A stretch of 64,000 bases of DNA from NCBI GenBank assembly GCA_900547475.1, contig URGW01000005.1, forward strand, positions 69,293 through 133,292. Reading direction: 5' to 3'. Positions 56,548 to 64,000 of the stretch are shown here, one piece after another. A program made the position numbers and the translations under genes. Within the stretch, counting starts at the first letter, position 1; each line of letters starts with the position of its first letter. Under the pieces are notes generated by a model. The model did not search any database, was not told where the DNA came from, and saw only the letters and a program-made list of their open reading frames with translations. The stretch comes from an uncultured Clostridium sp. Its GTDB lineage: Bacteria > Bacillota > Clostridia > Clostridiales > Clostridiaceae.

Positions 56548-57135
56548 TTATGAATGATATTCTTTTACTATTTTTTGAACTAATTTTTTAATAGCGCTAG
56601 CTTGAGCTATTAAAGATAATACTATAACAAAAGTTCTTATACTGTTTTCGTCCTTATCATCTAGCTGGAATTCTTTAATAATTAAATCTAACTTTTCATC
56701 ATTTATCGCTGTAGCACTTAAGTTTTTATCAAAACTTTCTTCTTGAATTTCAAAAAATAACTTATATGCATTTTCCCAATCTATAATATCATCTGATCTA
56801 TCATTTATTTCATTAAAAGCTAAACTAAATACTTTTTTAATTTCTTCTGTTGTAAGTATTGGTCTCATATAGCTTAATAGCACAAGTTGAACTAAATGTA
56901 TCTTAGTATACCCTCTCTTTTTGCCATCTTCAGGTTTACTAATAACTTCACTTTTTATATAATTTTGAACTATATTATTAGTATATTTATCTTCAACAAA
57001 CTTATCATTTAAAAAGTCTATTACTTGAGATAAAAAAAGATCATATTTAGGTAACTCTTCATAAGGTATCATTGACGTATTAGATATCTCTTCTGCAATT
57101 TTCTTTATATATTTATTATCAATTTTATTAACCAT
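56548..57135 (-). CDS. DUF1836 domain protein, putative MerR-like DNA-binding protein
   Basis: 195 residues. GYTKIHLVQLVLLSYMRPILTTEEIKKV (about 75-105) is the usual core of this family, which has a winged-helix-like N-terminus of MerR character and a helical C-terminus. Function unknown. Divergent from abrB; GAGGTGA site. No ligand or target can be inferred. Confidence 0.72.
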   Translation of the reverse strand: MVNKIDNKYIKKIAEEISNTSMIPYEELPKYDLFLSQVIDFLNDKFVEDKYTNNIVQNYIKSEVISKPEDGKKRGYTKIHLVQLVLLSYMRPILTTEEIKKVFSLAFNEINDRSDDIIDWENAYKLFFEIQEESFDKNLSATAINDEKLDLIIKEFQLDDKDENSIRTFVIVLSLIAQASAIKKLVQKIVKEYHS

Positions 57136-57426
57136 ATTATTTCACCTCATTTTTCTTATATAATTCAATATTTATATTATATAGTAACTATAAACTTGTT
57201 ACAAGTTATTTTCATCTATTTTATAAGTTATATTTTGAGTTAGTATAATATAAATTTTTAACATCTATTAATAAAATTATACTTTAAAATTTTAATTTTT
57301 ACTTTTTTTTCTTTTTTTATTTTTATATATTTAATGCTTTTAAACTTGTCCTTCACAATTCTACAATATCATAGAACAATCTATGTATTATTATGTTTAT
57401 TTTGTCATTTATTTTATAAAATATTA

Positions 57427-57455
57427 TTGACTTTTCAAAAATATGGTAGTATAGT
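57427..57455 (+). promoter_or_regulatory. abrB promoter P1
   Basis: TTGACT (57427-57432), 17-base spacer, TATAGT (57450-57455). Confidence 0.7.
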
Positions 57456-57515
57456 TTATTTATGAATTAATTTAAAGAGAATTTTGTAATTAAAACTTTT
57501 TTTTAAAGTTTATTA

Positions 57516-57544
57516 TTGACTTTTAATTACATATCTGCTAATAT
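57516..57544 (+). promoter_or_regulatory. abrB promoter P2
   Basis: TTGACT (57516-57521), 17-base spacer, TAATAT (57539-57544); start of transcription expected near 57551. Confidence 0.75.
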
Positions 57545-57556
57545 TAATCTGCTAAA

Positions 57557-57563
57557 TGTCGAA
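57557..57563 (+). promoter_or_regulatory. Spo0A box (TGTCGAA) in the abrB leader
   Basis: A perfect TGNCGAA box just downstream of the P2 start site. In Bacillus, Spo0A-P represses abrB from boxes in the same relative position. Confidence 0.65.
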
Positions 57564-57588
57564 ACTTGTTTTAAGGAGGAATTTTAAA

Positions 57589-57834
57589 ATGAAATCAACT
57601 GGAGTTGTAAGAAGAGTAGATGAATTAGGAAGAATTGTTATTCCAATAGAATTAAGAAGAACTTTAGATATCGCTGAAAAAGATGCTTTAGAAATATATG
57701 TAGATGGTGAACAAATCATATTAAAGAAATATGAACCAGCTTGTATCTTCTGTGGTGATGCTAGAGATGTTGTTAACTACAAAGGTAAAAACATCTGCAA
57801 GAACTGCATGGAAGAATTAAAAGTTGGAAAGTAA
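57589..57834 (+). CDS. abrB: AbrB-family transition-state regulator
   Basis: 81 residues. N-terminal AbrB/MazE swapped-hairpin DNA-binding domain (MKSTGVVRRVDELGRIVIP, IELRRTLDI) and a C-terminal zinc-ribbon-like part with CIFC and CKNC. The ATG at 57589 has AAGGAGG 9 bases upstream; the longer open frame from 57556 is rejected. In clostridia AbrB influences the shift to sporulation and solvent or toxin production. One of the few plus-strand genes here, with two promoters, a 0A box and a terminator. Confidence 0.95.
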   Translation: MKSTGVVRRVDELGRIVIPIELRRTLDIAEKDALEIYVDGEQIILKKYEPACIFCGDARDVVNYKGKNICKNCMEELKVGK

Positions 57835-57870
57835 TTAATTATTACTATACATAATTTCATCAAATTAATC

Positions 57871-57904
57871 AGAGAGGTTACCTTTTGGTACCCTCTCTTT
57901 TTTA
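57871..57904 (+). terminator. abrB terminator, possibly shared with rsmI
   Basis: Stem AGAGAGGTTACC (57871-57882) with 57887-57898 (11 of 12 pairs), then T6. The A-content on the other side is poor, so mainly plus-strand. Confidence 0.85.
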
Positions 57905-57906
57905 AC

Positions 57907-58752
57907 TTATAAATTAATTGCTATTTTATAAACTTCTTTTTTAGGAATTTCTCTTTCTTTTGCAACTATCTTTATAGCTTCTTTTTTATCCATTCCACTA
58001 TTAATTAAATTCATTAAGTGTTGTTCTACTGTTATTCCGCTAAGTTCTTGTTCTTTTTCAGCTCTAAACTCACTTTCGCTTTTACCTGAAATAACTAATA
58101 CAAATTCTCCTCTTGGCTTATTATCTAAAAACCAATTATAGGCTTCTCCAATAGTTCCTCTATATATATCTTCATGTAATTTTGTTAATTCTCTACAAAC
58201 AGCTATATTTCTATCACCTAATGTTCTCTTTAAATACTCTAAAGTATCTATAAGTCTATGCGGTGACTCATAAAAAATTAATGTTTCCTTTTTATCTTTA
58301 ATTTCTTCTGATAATATTTTTCTCTCCTTAGTTTCTCTTGGAATAAATCCTCTAAAAATAAATTTCGTAGTATCTAATCCTGAATAAACTAAAGCTGTTG
58401 TTATAGCTGTAGCTCCTGGTAATACTTCAAAAGGTATATTATTTTCTATACATTTGCTAACTACAACACTTCCTGGATCTGATATCCCTGGTGTACCTGC
58501 ATCTGTAACTATGGCTATATTCTTGCCTTCCTCAACCTTTGACAATATTTCATTACTTTTACCTTGTTCATTATGTTGATGGTAACTAAAAAGAGGTTTC
58601 TTTATATTAAAATGATTTAACAGCTTTAGACTTTGTCTTGTATCTTCAGCTGCAATTTCATCCACACTTTCTAATACTTCTAATGCTCTTAGTGTTATAT
58701 CTTTTAAATTTCCTATTGGGGTAGGTACTAAATATACTTTTCCATATTCCAT
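57907..58752 (-). CDS. rsmI: 16S rRNA (cytidine1402-2'-O)-methyltransferase
   Basis: 281 residues from ATG 58752 (MEYGKVYLVPTPIGNLKDIT), with AGGAAG upstream. Tetrapyrrole-methylase fold: VPTPIGNL, AAEDTRQSLKLLNHF, VTDAGTPGISDPG, ALVYSGLDTTKFIFRGF. Methylates C1402 in the ribosomal decoding centre. Only 4 bases after the methyltransferase gene, so cotranscribed. Confidence 0.95.
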   Translation of the reverse strand: MEYGKVYLVPTPIGNLKDITLRALEVLESVDEIAAEDTRQSLKLLNHFNIKKPLFSYHQHNEQGKSNEILSKVEEGKNIAIVTDAGTPGISDPGSVVVSKCIENNIPFEVLPGATAITTALVYSGLDTTKFIFRGFIPRETKERKILSEEIKDKKETLIFYESPHRLIDTLEYLKRTLGDRNIAVCRELTKLHEDIYRGTIGEAYNWFLDNKPRGEFVLVISGKSESEFRAEKEQELSGITVEQHLMNLINSGMDKKEAIKIVAKEREIPKKEVYKIAINL

Positions 58753-58756
58753 ATAA

Positions 58757-59497
58757 TTACTTCCTTCCATAAATACGATCTATTTCTTCACTATAGTTTC
58801 CATTATCATCATACACATATAATGTTTCTTCCCACTTTAAAAAGGCCCCACCATCTCTTTGCCCTTCTACTAAAACTATATTAGGTGCTTTTTTAGTATT
58901 AGGCTGAACCATTCTAACTCTTTTTGGCTCTATTTTGTATTTTCTCATAATACAAAAAATATCAGCTAATCTTTCTGGTCTATGTACTATAAACATTCTT
59001 CCATTATCTTTAAGCAATCTTCTAGCTGCTATAATTACATCCTCTAATGTACACATTACTTCATGTCTAGCTATTGCCAATTTATCATTTGGATTAATTA
59101 TCCCTGCATTATTTAATTTATATGGAGGATTAACCGTTAATACATCAAATTTACCTAGTGAATCTAACAATGCTTTATCTTTTAAATCACCATGAATAAA
59201 TTTAACTATATCTGTAGTATTATTAAGTAAAGAACTCCTATTAGCCATTTCAACCATATCTTCTTGTATTTCTATACCTATAACTTCCTTAGGCTCATAT
59301 TTACCATAAGCTAAAAATGGCACTATTCCTGTCCCTGTGCATAAATCAATAACTCTATGCTTATTCTTTATATTTGCAAAATGTGATAATAAAACTGCAT
59401 CTACGCCAAATCTAAACCCTTGTTGTTTTTGAATTAAATTTAATCCCTTTAGCTGTAAATCATCAACACTTTCATCAACATTTATCTTAATGTCCAT
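58757..59497 (-). CDS. tRNA1(Val) (adenine37-N6)-methyltransferase family protein
   Basis: 246 residues from ATG 59497 (MDIKINVDESVDDLQLKGL), after AAGGAG; the frame extension to 59575 is rejected. SAM-binding motif VIDLCTGTGIVPFL and the N6-adenine motif NPPY (TVNPPYKLNN). TrmN6/YfiC type modifying tRNA adenine 37 is the usual annotation; the exact target is not proven. Directly precedes rsmI, a common Firmicute pair. Confidence 0.88.
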   Translation of the reverse strand: MDIKINVDESVDDLQLKGLNLIQKQQGFRFGVDAVLLSHFANIKNKHRVIDLCTGTGIVPFLAYGKYEPKEVIGIEIQEDMVEMANRSSLLNNTTDIVKFIHGDLKDKALLDSLGKFDVLTVNPPYKLNNAGIINPNDKLAIARHEVMCTLEDVIIAARRLLKDNGRMFIVHRPERLADIFCIMRKYKIEPKRVRMVQPNTKKAPNIVLVEGQRDGGAFLKWEETLYVYDDNGNYSEEIDRIYGRK

Positions 59498-59554
59498 AAA
59501 ACACTCCTTAACCAAATTGTAAACTAAGTACTTTTTATTATACATATTATACAC

Positions 59555-59584
59555 AAAAAAGACTAGGATTAACAAATCCTAGTC
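59555..59584 (-). terminator. Terminator of the NlpC/P60 gene
   Basis: Perfect 10-bp stem GACTAGGATT (59561-59570) with 59575-59584, then T6 on the minus strand. Confidence 0.88.
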
Positions 59585-59592
59585 AGTACAAA

Positions 59593-60816
59593 TTATAATA
59601 CTCTTCTAGCTGTATAGAATTTATATACACTTGAAACTTTAACTACATCACCAGTACTTGGTGCATGTATCATTTGTCCATTACCTACATATATACCAAC
59701 ATGTCCAGTATGAGGGAAAACTAAATCCCCTGGCTGTAAATCATTATAAGATACAGCAACACCTACATTTATTTGGTCATATGTTGTTCTTGGTAAACTT
59801 ACTCCAGCAGCATTTCTAAATACGTATTGAGTGAATCCTGAACAATCAAATCCATCTGGAGTTGTTCCACCCCATAAATACTTTGTTCCTAAGAATTTAT
59901 ATGCATAATCAACTATTGCATTCCCTGTTGCTGATACTGTTGAGTCACCTCTGCTTGGCTTACTTGCCGCATTTGCTGCATCTATAGCAGCTTGAAGTTC
60001 TGAAATCTTAGCTTGTGCAGCTTCTATCTTAGCATTTACTTCTTCCTTAACTATATCACTCTTAAGCTGACCATCTCTAATACTTCTTAATTGGCTAATT
60101 GCACTATTTAAATCAGCTATTGAGCTTGAAGAACTCTCTATAACAGAATATTGAGCTTGTACTAATGTTCTTTCTGAAACAGATAAGAATTCTCTTTCAA
60201 ATTCATCTTGTTCAGCTTGAACTTGTGCAACTAATGTTTCTTGTTCAGCTTTTTTAGTTTCAAGTTCACTTAAAGACTTTTCAGTTTCTTCATTTATTTT
60301 TGTAAGTTCATTATTCTTTTCATCTAAAGATGTAATTTTATCGTTAAGAGAATCTTGCTTGTCCTCTAATTCTTTAACTATCTTTTTATCTATCTTCACT
60401 AATCTGCTAGTTGATTCAATCTTACTAATTAAATCATTAAAACTATCAGCGCTAAATAATAACATTATGTAGCTACTTTGTCCACCTGATTTGTATAACT
60501 CTCTAACTCTTTTACCTAAAACTTCTTCAGTTTTAGCGATTTCCTCTTTAGCAGTTTCAATTTCTTTTTGTGTATTTTCCACTTCAACCTTTATTTGTTC
60601 CATTTGAGCATTATTTGATTCAATTGTTTGAAATAAAGGTTCTATCTCTCCATTTAAAGCGTATATTTTATCATTTATATCTTCAATTTTCTGTGTTAAC
60701 TCATCATATTTCTTTTGGTTTTCTATTACTTCTTGATTTGGTGTAGCAAATGCAGGCATTGCTGAAGTAATAACTAAAGTTGCAGCTAATGCAGCTGATA
60801 TTATTCTTTTTTTCAT
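59593..60816 (-). CDS. Secreted NlpC/P60 peptidoglycan hydrolase with coiled coil
   Basis: 407 residues. Signal peptide (1-24, cleavage near MPAFA-TPN), long coiled coil (about 28-290) and a C-terminal NlpC/P60 domain with catalytic Cys in GFDCSGFTQYVF, His in TGHVGIYVG and a third polar residue near MIHAP. The layout matches PcsB/CwlO-type D,L-endopeptidases controlled by FtsEX; ftsEX is in the same window. Probably hydrolyses peptidoglycan stems during growth or division. The leader is unusually G-rich. Confidence 0.92.
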   Translation of the reverse strand: MKKRIISAALAATLVITSAMPAFATPNQEVIENQKKYDELTQKIEDINDKIYALNGEIEPLFQTIESNNAQMEQIKVEVENTQKEIETAKEEIAKTEEVLGKRVRELYKSGGQSSYIMLLFSADSFNDLISKIESTSRLVKIDKKIVKELEDKQDSLNDKITSLDEKNNELTKINEETEKSLSELETKKAEQETLVAQVQAEQDEFEREFLSVSERTLVQAQYSVIESSSSSIADLNSAISQLRSIRDGQLKSDIVKEEVNAKIEAAQAKISELQAAIDAANAASKPSRGDSTVSATGNAIVDYAYKFLGTKYLWGGTTPDGFDCSGFTQYVFRNAAGVSLPRTTYDQINVGVAVSYNDLQPGDLVFPHTGHVGIYVGNGQMIHAPSTGDVVKVSSVYKFYTARRVL

Positions 60817-60828
60817 ATTATCCGTAAG

Positions 60829-60895
60829 GCCCCTTGACCTTCCCCCTCTCCTTTGTTTTCTATACCATTATATCACTTATGGAAACTTTGGACAA
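60829..60895 (-). promoter_or_regulatory. Promoter and G-rich leader of the NlpC/P60 gene
   Basis: Minus-strand TTGTCC (60895-60890), 17-base spacer, TATAAT (60872-60867). The short transcript leader (60853-60829) has several G-runs (GGAG, GGGGG, GGGG) that each resemble a Shine-Dalgarno site but lie 12-35 bases from the start codon. Confidence 0.65.
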
Positions 60896-61037
60896 TGGTA
60901 AATTTTAAAAATAGGCATTTTGCTTAATGTAAATGTATACTTAATTTTATTTTACTGGTAATTTAATTCCCCTTTTTAACCATATTAATAATTTTTTTCT
61001 TATTTGAAAGTTTTAATATACGAATAATAATTATTAA

Positions 61038-61340
61038 TTACTTTCTAACTTTTTTATTTAATATGTATTGAGTAGTAGATAATAGAGCTATACATATAAC
61101 GAATATAGTAACTACTGTTTTACTAACATTTCCTGAAATAAAAGATATAGTAGAACAAACTAAACCTATTGACCCTATTGATATATTGGTATATCCACTA
61201 ACTTTCATTGCTTTAATTTCCTTATAAACTTCTTTATCGCTAGTATCAATATTCTTTATATATTTATTATTTAATAAAAATACTCCTAATAATATAAACC
61301 CTAAACTTCCTAGAAACATTACTAAAATTGTAATATTCAT
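61038..61340 (-). CDS. Small membrane protein of unknown function
   Basis: 100 residues with three hydrophobic segments (about 3-23, 49-70 and 73-91) separated by a charged cytosolic-type loop (KYIKNIDTSDKEVYKEIKAMK). GAGGTGAG start site. No recognised family. Lies upstream of the NlpC/P60 gene but separated by its promoter. Confidence 0.65.
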   Translation of the reverse strand: MNITILVMFLGSLGFILLGVFLLNNKYIKNIDTSDKEVYKEIKAMKVSGYTNISIGSIGLVCSTISFISGNVSKTVVTIFVICIALLSTTQYILNKKVRK

Positions 61341-61444
61341 ATTCTCACCTCACAAAAATATTTACAATATAAAATTATAGCACAATATTTATAAATATGA
61401 TTTATCAACTAAACAAAATAAAAAAATATATTTCAATAAAAGTA

Positions 61445-61473
61445 TTGACATAATTATCAATTGCTCATATAAT
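61445..61473 (+). promoter_or_regulatory. Consensus promoter of tRNA-Pro
   Basis: TTGACA (61445-61450), 17-base spacer, TATAAT (61468-61473): perfect sigma-A consensus, 13 bases before the tRNA. Confidence 0.88.
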
Positions 61474-61486
61474 ATTAAATGTACTT

Positions 61487-61562
61487 CGGGGTGTGGCGCA
61501 GATGGGAGCGCGCGTGGTTTGGGACCATGAGGTCGCAGGTTCGATCCCTGTCACCCCGACCA
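61487..61562 (+). tRNA. tRNA-Pro (UGG anticodon)
   Basis: 76 bases including encoded CCA. Acceptor CGGGGTG pairs with CACCCCG, with the C1-G72 pair typical of bacterial tRNA-Pro; the anticodon loop TTTGGGA gives UGG; T-arm GGTTCGATCC. Confidence 0.96.
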
Positions 61563-61593
61563 GAGAGATAGGTTTTGATCTATCTCTTTTTTG
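61563..61593 (+). terminator. Terminator after tRNA-Pro
   Basis: Stem AGAGATAG (61564-61571) with CTATCTCT (61580-61587), then a T-run. The HAD gene's ribosome binding site lies only about 20 bases later. Confidence 0.75.
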
Positions 61594-61624
61594 TTGTACA
61601 AAATTATATTTAGGAGATGATTAT

Positions 61625-62266
61625 TTGGATAATATAAAAGCTGCTATATTTGATTTAGATGGAACTCTTGTTGATTCTATGTGGGTATGGCATCAAATTG
61701 ATATAGATTATTTATCAGAAAAAGGACATGCTGTTCCAAATAATTTAAATGATGAAATTACTCATTTAAGCTTTTATCAAACAGCTGAATACTTCAAAAA
61801 TAGATTTTCAATTAAAGATTCCATTGAAGATATAATGAACACTTGGAATACTATGGCCTATAATCATTATAAAAATAATGTAAAACTAAAGCCAGGTGCC
61901 CTTAATTATTTAAAAAATCTAAAAAAAGCTGGAATAAAATTAGGACTAGCTACTAGCAATTCTATTCCCTTATTAACGGCAACATTAAAAAATAACAATG
62001 CTTTTGATTTATTTGATGCTATTACAGTTACAGATGAAGTTAAAAAAAGCAAGAGCAATCCAGACATATATTTATTAGCTGCAAAAAAGCTTGGGGTTGA
62101 TCCATCTGAATGTATGGTATATGAAGATATAATAGCTGCTGTTAAAGGTGTAAAACTGGCTGGTATGAAAGTTACTGGTGTATATGATGAACATGCTAAA
62201 CATCAAATAGATCTCTTAAAAAGAGAATGTGATAATTACATATATAGTTATGAAGAATTATTATAA
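61625..62266 (+). CDS. HAD-family phosphatase/beta-phosphoglucomutase-like protein
   Basis: 213 residues from TTG 61625, with AGGAG 8 bases upstream; the open frame from 61493 runs through the tRNA and is rejected. Motif I AAIFDLDGTLVDSMWVW, motif II GLATSNS, motif III lysine (VKKSKSNPDIY) and motif IV MVYEDIIAAVKGV. Cap domain between I and II (class C1). Substrate unknown; could be a sugar phosphate or nucleotide. No promoter of its own is obvious. Confidence 0.87.
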   Translation: MDNIKAAIFDLDGTLVDSMWVWHQIDIDYLSEKGHAVPNNLNDEITHLSFYQTAEYFKNRFSIKDSIEDIMNTWNTMAYNHYKNNVKLKPGALNYLKNLKKAGIKLGLATSNSIPLLTATLKNNNAFDLFDAITVTDEVKKSKSNPDIYLLAAKKLGVDPSECMVYEDIIAAVKGVKLAGMKVTGVYDEHAKHQIDLLKRECDNYIYSYEELL

Positions 62267-62293
62267 CTATTAAAATAAAAGTTTGATAATTGT

Positions 62294-62336
62294 AAAAATC
62301 ACATGTATAAGTAATTTGCTTATACATGTGATTTTT
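62294..62336. terminator. Bidirectional terminator between the HAD and parvulin genes
   Basis: Near-perfect 17-18-bp stem (62294-62311 with 62319-62336) with A-run and T-run on either side, serving the convergent genes. Confidence 0.88.
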
Positions 62337-62362
62337 ATTGTAAATTTTAATTATATTTTATA

Positions 62363-63109
62363 TTAGAATCTCTTAACATCATATTTAGCTTCAAGTTCTT
62401 TTATTAAATCTAAATATTTCTTTTCTTGATTTTCTTGGATTAATTTTTGAATAATTTGATTTTTAACATCAGCAAATTCTGAAGTTTTTGGTTCATTCTT
62501 TGCTTCAACTTTAATTAAATGATATCCAAATTGAGTTTTAACTGGCTCACTTACTTTTTCTAATTCTAATGCAAAAGCAGCTTCTTCAAATTCTGGAACC
62601 ATCATTCCTCTACCAAATACTCCAAGATTTCCACCTTGTTCTTTAGATGGACATGTAGAATATTGTTTAGCAGCTTCTTCAAAAGATAACTCTCCATTTT
62701 CTATCTTATTCTTGATATCAGAACATAATTCTTCATTATCAACTAATATATGCTTTGCAGATACTGTTGCTGGTTGTTCAAATTCATTCTTATGCTCATC
62801 ATAATATTTTTTAGCATCTTCATCAGTAACTGTTACTTCAGCTAATACTTTATTAATTGTTAATTGTGTAATTAAATCTTTCTCAACTTGAGCTAAATTT
62901 GCCTTATACTCTTCAGTCTCATTTATTTTCATTTCAGTTCCTAATTTGTGCATTAAATCAAATGAAATCATTTGCTCTAATAATTGTTTTTTCCCCATTT
63001 CAGAATTGAACATTCCTCTTTTATCTGCTGGATATCTCATTATTATTGTATTTAAATCATTTTCAGTTATTTCAACACCTGAAATAGTAGCTAAAACTTT
63101 GTTTTCCAT
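62363..63109 (-). CDS. Cytosolic parvulin-type peptidyl-prolyl isomerase
   Basis: 248 residues. N-terminal chaperone-like helical part and a PpiC/rotamase domain (about 110-205: VSAKHILVDNEE, YSTCPSKEQGGNLGVFGRGMMVPEFEEAAF, FGYHLIKVE). Unlike PrsA it has no signal peptide or lipobox, so probably acts in the cytosol. AAGGAG site. Convergent with the HAD gene, divergent from bcp. Confidence 0.9.
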   Translation of the reverse strand: MENKVLATISGVEITENDLNTIIMRYPADKRGMFNSEMGKKQLLEQMISFDLMHKLGTEMKINETEEYKANLAQVEKDLITQLTINKVLAEVTVTDEDAKKYYDEHKNEFEQPATVSAKHILVDNEELCSDIKNKIENGELSFEEAAKQYSTCPSKEQGGNLGVFGRGMMVPEFEEAAFALELEKVSEPVKTQFGYHLIKVEAKNEPKTSEFADVKNQIIQKLIQENQEKKYLDLIKELEAKYDVKRF

Positions 63110-63247
63110 GTAAATTTCTCCTTATATATATATGATATATATAATTATAACAGATTTTTACCAATGTATATAGTTATAATTATTTTATTGATTATATTTT
63201 CTTATTATTATATAATAATAATTATTATATAAATTTTGGAGGTAAAT

Positions 63248-63709
63248 ATGGTAGAAATTAATTCTTTAGTTCCTGATTTTTCATTAATGGGTTCTGATGA
63301 TAAGGAACATAAGTTAAGTCAATATAGAGGTAAAAAGGTGATACTTTATTTCTATCCAAGAGATAATACTCCTGGTTGCTCAAATGAAGCATGTGACTTT
63401 AGAGATAATAGTGATAGCTTTGCCGATAAAAATGCAATTGTTATAGGTATAAGTAGAGATTCATTAAAATCTCATGCTAAATTTATTGAAAAATTTAATC
63501 TTCCTTTCGTTCTTTTAAGCGATGAGAAAGAAGAAGTTTGTAATTTATTCAATGTTATTAAAGAAAAAAATATGTATGGAAAAAAAGTTATGGGTATAGA
63601 AAGAAGTACCTTTATAATTAATGAAGAAGGTATTCTTGTTAAGGAATATAGAAAAGTTAAAGTTAAGGAACATGTCAATACAGTTCTTGAAGATATAAGC
63701 TCACTATAA
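63248..63709 (+). CDS. bcp: Peroxiredoxin of the Bcp/PrxQ type
   Basis: 153 residues from ATG 63248 (MVEINSLVPDFSL), with GGAGGT upstream; an ATG four codons earlier is rejected. Thioredoxin-fold peroxidase with peroxidatic and resolving cysteines in TPGCSNEACDFRD, five residues apart, as in atypical two-Cys Bcp. Reduces hydroperoxides with thioredoxin. Followed by a long inverted repeat. Confidence 0.94.
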   Translation: MVEINSLVPDFSLMGSDDKEHKLSQYRGKKVILYFYPRDNTPGCSNEACDFRDNSDSFADKNAIVIGISRDSLKSHAKFIEKFNLPFVLLSDEKEEVCNLFNVIKEKNMYGKKVMGIERSTFIINEEGILVKEYRKVKVKEHVNTVLEDISSL

Positions 63710-63730
63710 AAACCTATTAAAATTTAAATT

Positions 63731-63837
63731 TATCCTCTCAAGTTTAAGTAAAGTAAAAATCTATATATAGTAACATTAATGCTTTTAATATTACTATATG
63801 TTACTATTACTTTTTTAAACAAGAGAGGATATTTTTT
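63731..63837 (+). terminator. Long imperfect inverted repeat after bcp
   Basis: Outer arms TATCCTCTC (63731-63739) and GAGAGGATA (63823-63831), then further complementary words including TAGTAACAT (63768-63776) with ATGTTACTA (63798-63806). T6 follows on the plus strand, so it can act as the bcp terminator, though unusually long. Confidence 0.6.
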
Positions 63838-63895
63838 AGTTGATTATAAATCTGCCAATATTTTATTTATATAATTATATTTTTAAATTTAAAAT

Positions 63896-63925
63896 AAAAA
63901 GCACTAACATAAGTTAGTGCTTTTT
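63896..63925 (-). terminator. Terminator of tRNA-Phe
   Basis: Perfect stem AAAAAGCACTAAC (63896-63908) with 63913-63925; the T-run follows on either strand. Confidence 0.85.
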
Positions 63926-63928
63926 TCC

Positions 63929-64000
<72 letters not shown>

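Larger units (their letters stand above)
57136..57588. other. Divergent intergenic region, DUF1836 gene to abrB
   Basis: 453 bases, AT-rich, no ORF. It holds two tandem promoters and a Spo0A box for abrB in its right half (separate entries). The left half must contain the DUF1836 promoter, but no clear pair of boxes is recognisable. Confidence 0.5.

Noticed and set aside
60817..60900. Cyclic di-AMP (ydaO-type) riboswitch before the NlpC/P60 gene, as these often control such hydrolases.
   Set aside because: The predicted promoter leaves a leader of only about 50 bases, far too short for that riboswitch.
61493..61624. N-terminal extension of the HAD protein starting inside tRNA-Pro.
   Set aside because: It translates the tRNA and its terminator; TTG 61625 with AGGAG is a better start.

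Overview
The window looks like chromosomal DNA of a low-GC, spore-forming Firmicute close to Clostridium sensu stricto. Intergenic DNA is very AT-rich, ribosome binding sites are strong AGGAGG types, and the gene order pfkA-dnaE-whiA-yvcK-rapZ-murB-uvrC is typical of clostridia. A GerS/LolA-like protein next to acpS and mazEF, and an AbrB gene with a Spo0A box, point the same way. Almost everything is on the minus strand. No prophage, transposase gene or CRISPR array is visible.

Region 1 (1-19207): start of pfkA, dnaE, whiA, yvcK, rapZ, murB, uvrC, a PBP-RodA/FtsW-FHA trio and uvrA. The notable locus is dnaE. Its reading frame is interrupted twice within 38 codons of mature protein. A 424-residue LAGLIDADG intein splits the PGRG/SAAGS motif. 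A 579-nt ORF-less group I intron sits inside the codons of the PDxD motif that carries the catalytic aspartates. An active replicative polymerase therefore needs both RNA splicing and protein splicing from one essential gene.

Region 2 (19479-31673): a complete glucuronide/hexuronate catabolic cluster. It encodes a GH3 hydrolase, GPH transporter, UxaC, UxuA, KDPG aldolase, SDR-type UxuB, GntR regulator, beta-glucuronidase, KDG kinase and a HAD phosphatase. A palindrome close to CTAGTATACTAG occurs in front of at least four transcription units, overlapping predicted -10 boxes, and is the likely GntR operator.

Region 3 (31925-39465): a response regulator and a histidine kinase bracket a class B sortase, two ABC transporter modules and a DUF1648-like protein. 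Four 11-bp direct repeats upstream of the ABC operon look like an OmpR-family binding site. A 105-bp inverted-repeat element lies between sortase and ABC genes.

Region 4 (39744-50682): uvrB, MinJ-like PDZ protein, CtpA-type protease, ftsX-ftsE, two YitT paralogues, split transketolase and mazEF.

Region 5 (51030-64000): GerS-like protein, acpS, a short SSB, YihY, a nuclease-fused DinG/Rad3 helicase, DUF1836 protein, abrB (plus strand, tandem promoters and a 0A box), rsmI, a tRNA1(Val)-type methyltransferase, an NlpC/P60 hydrolase, tRNA-Pro, a HAD phosphatase, a cytosolic parvulin, Bcp peroxiredoxin and a partial tRNA-Phe.
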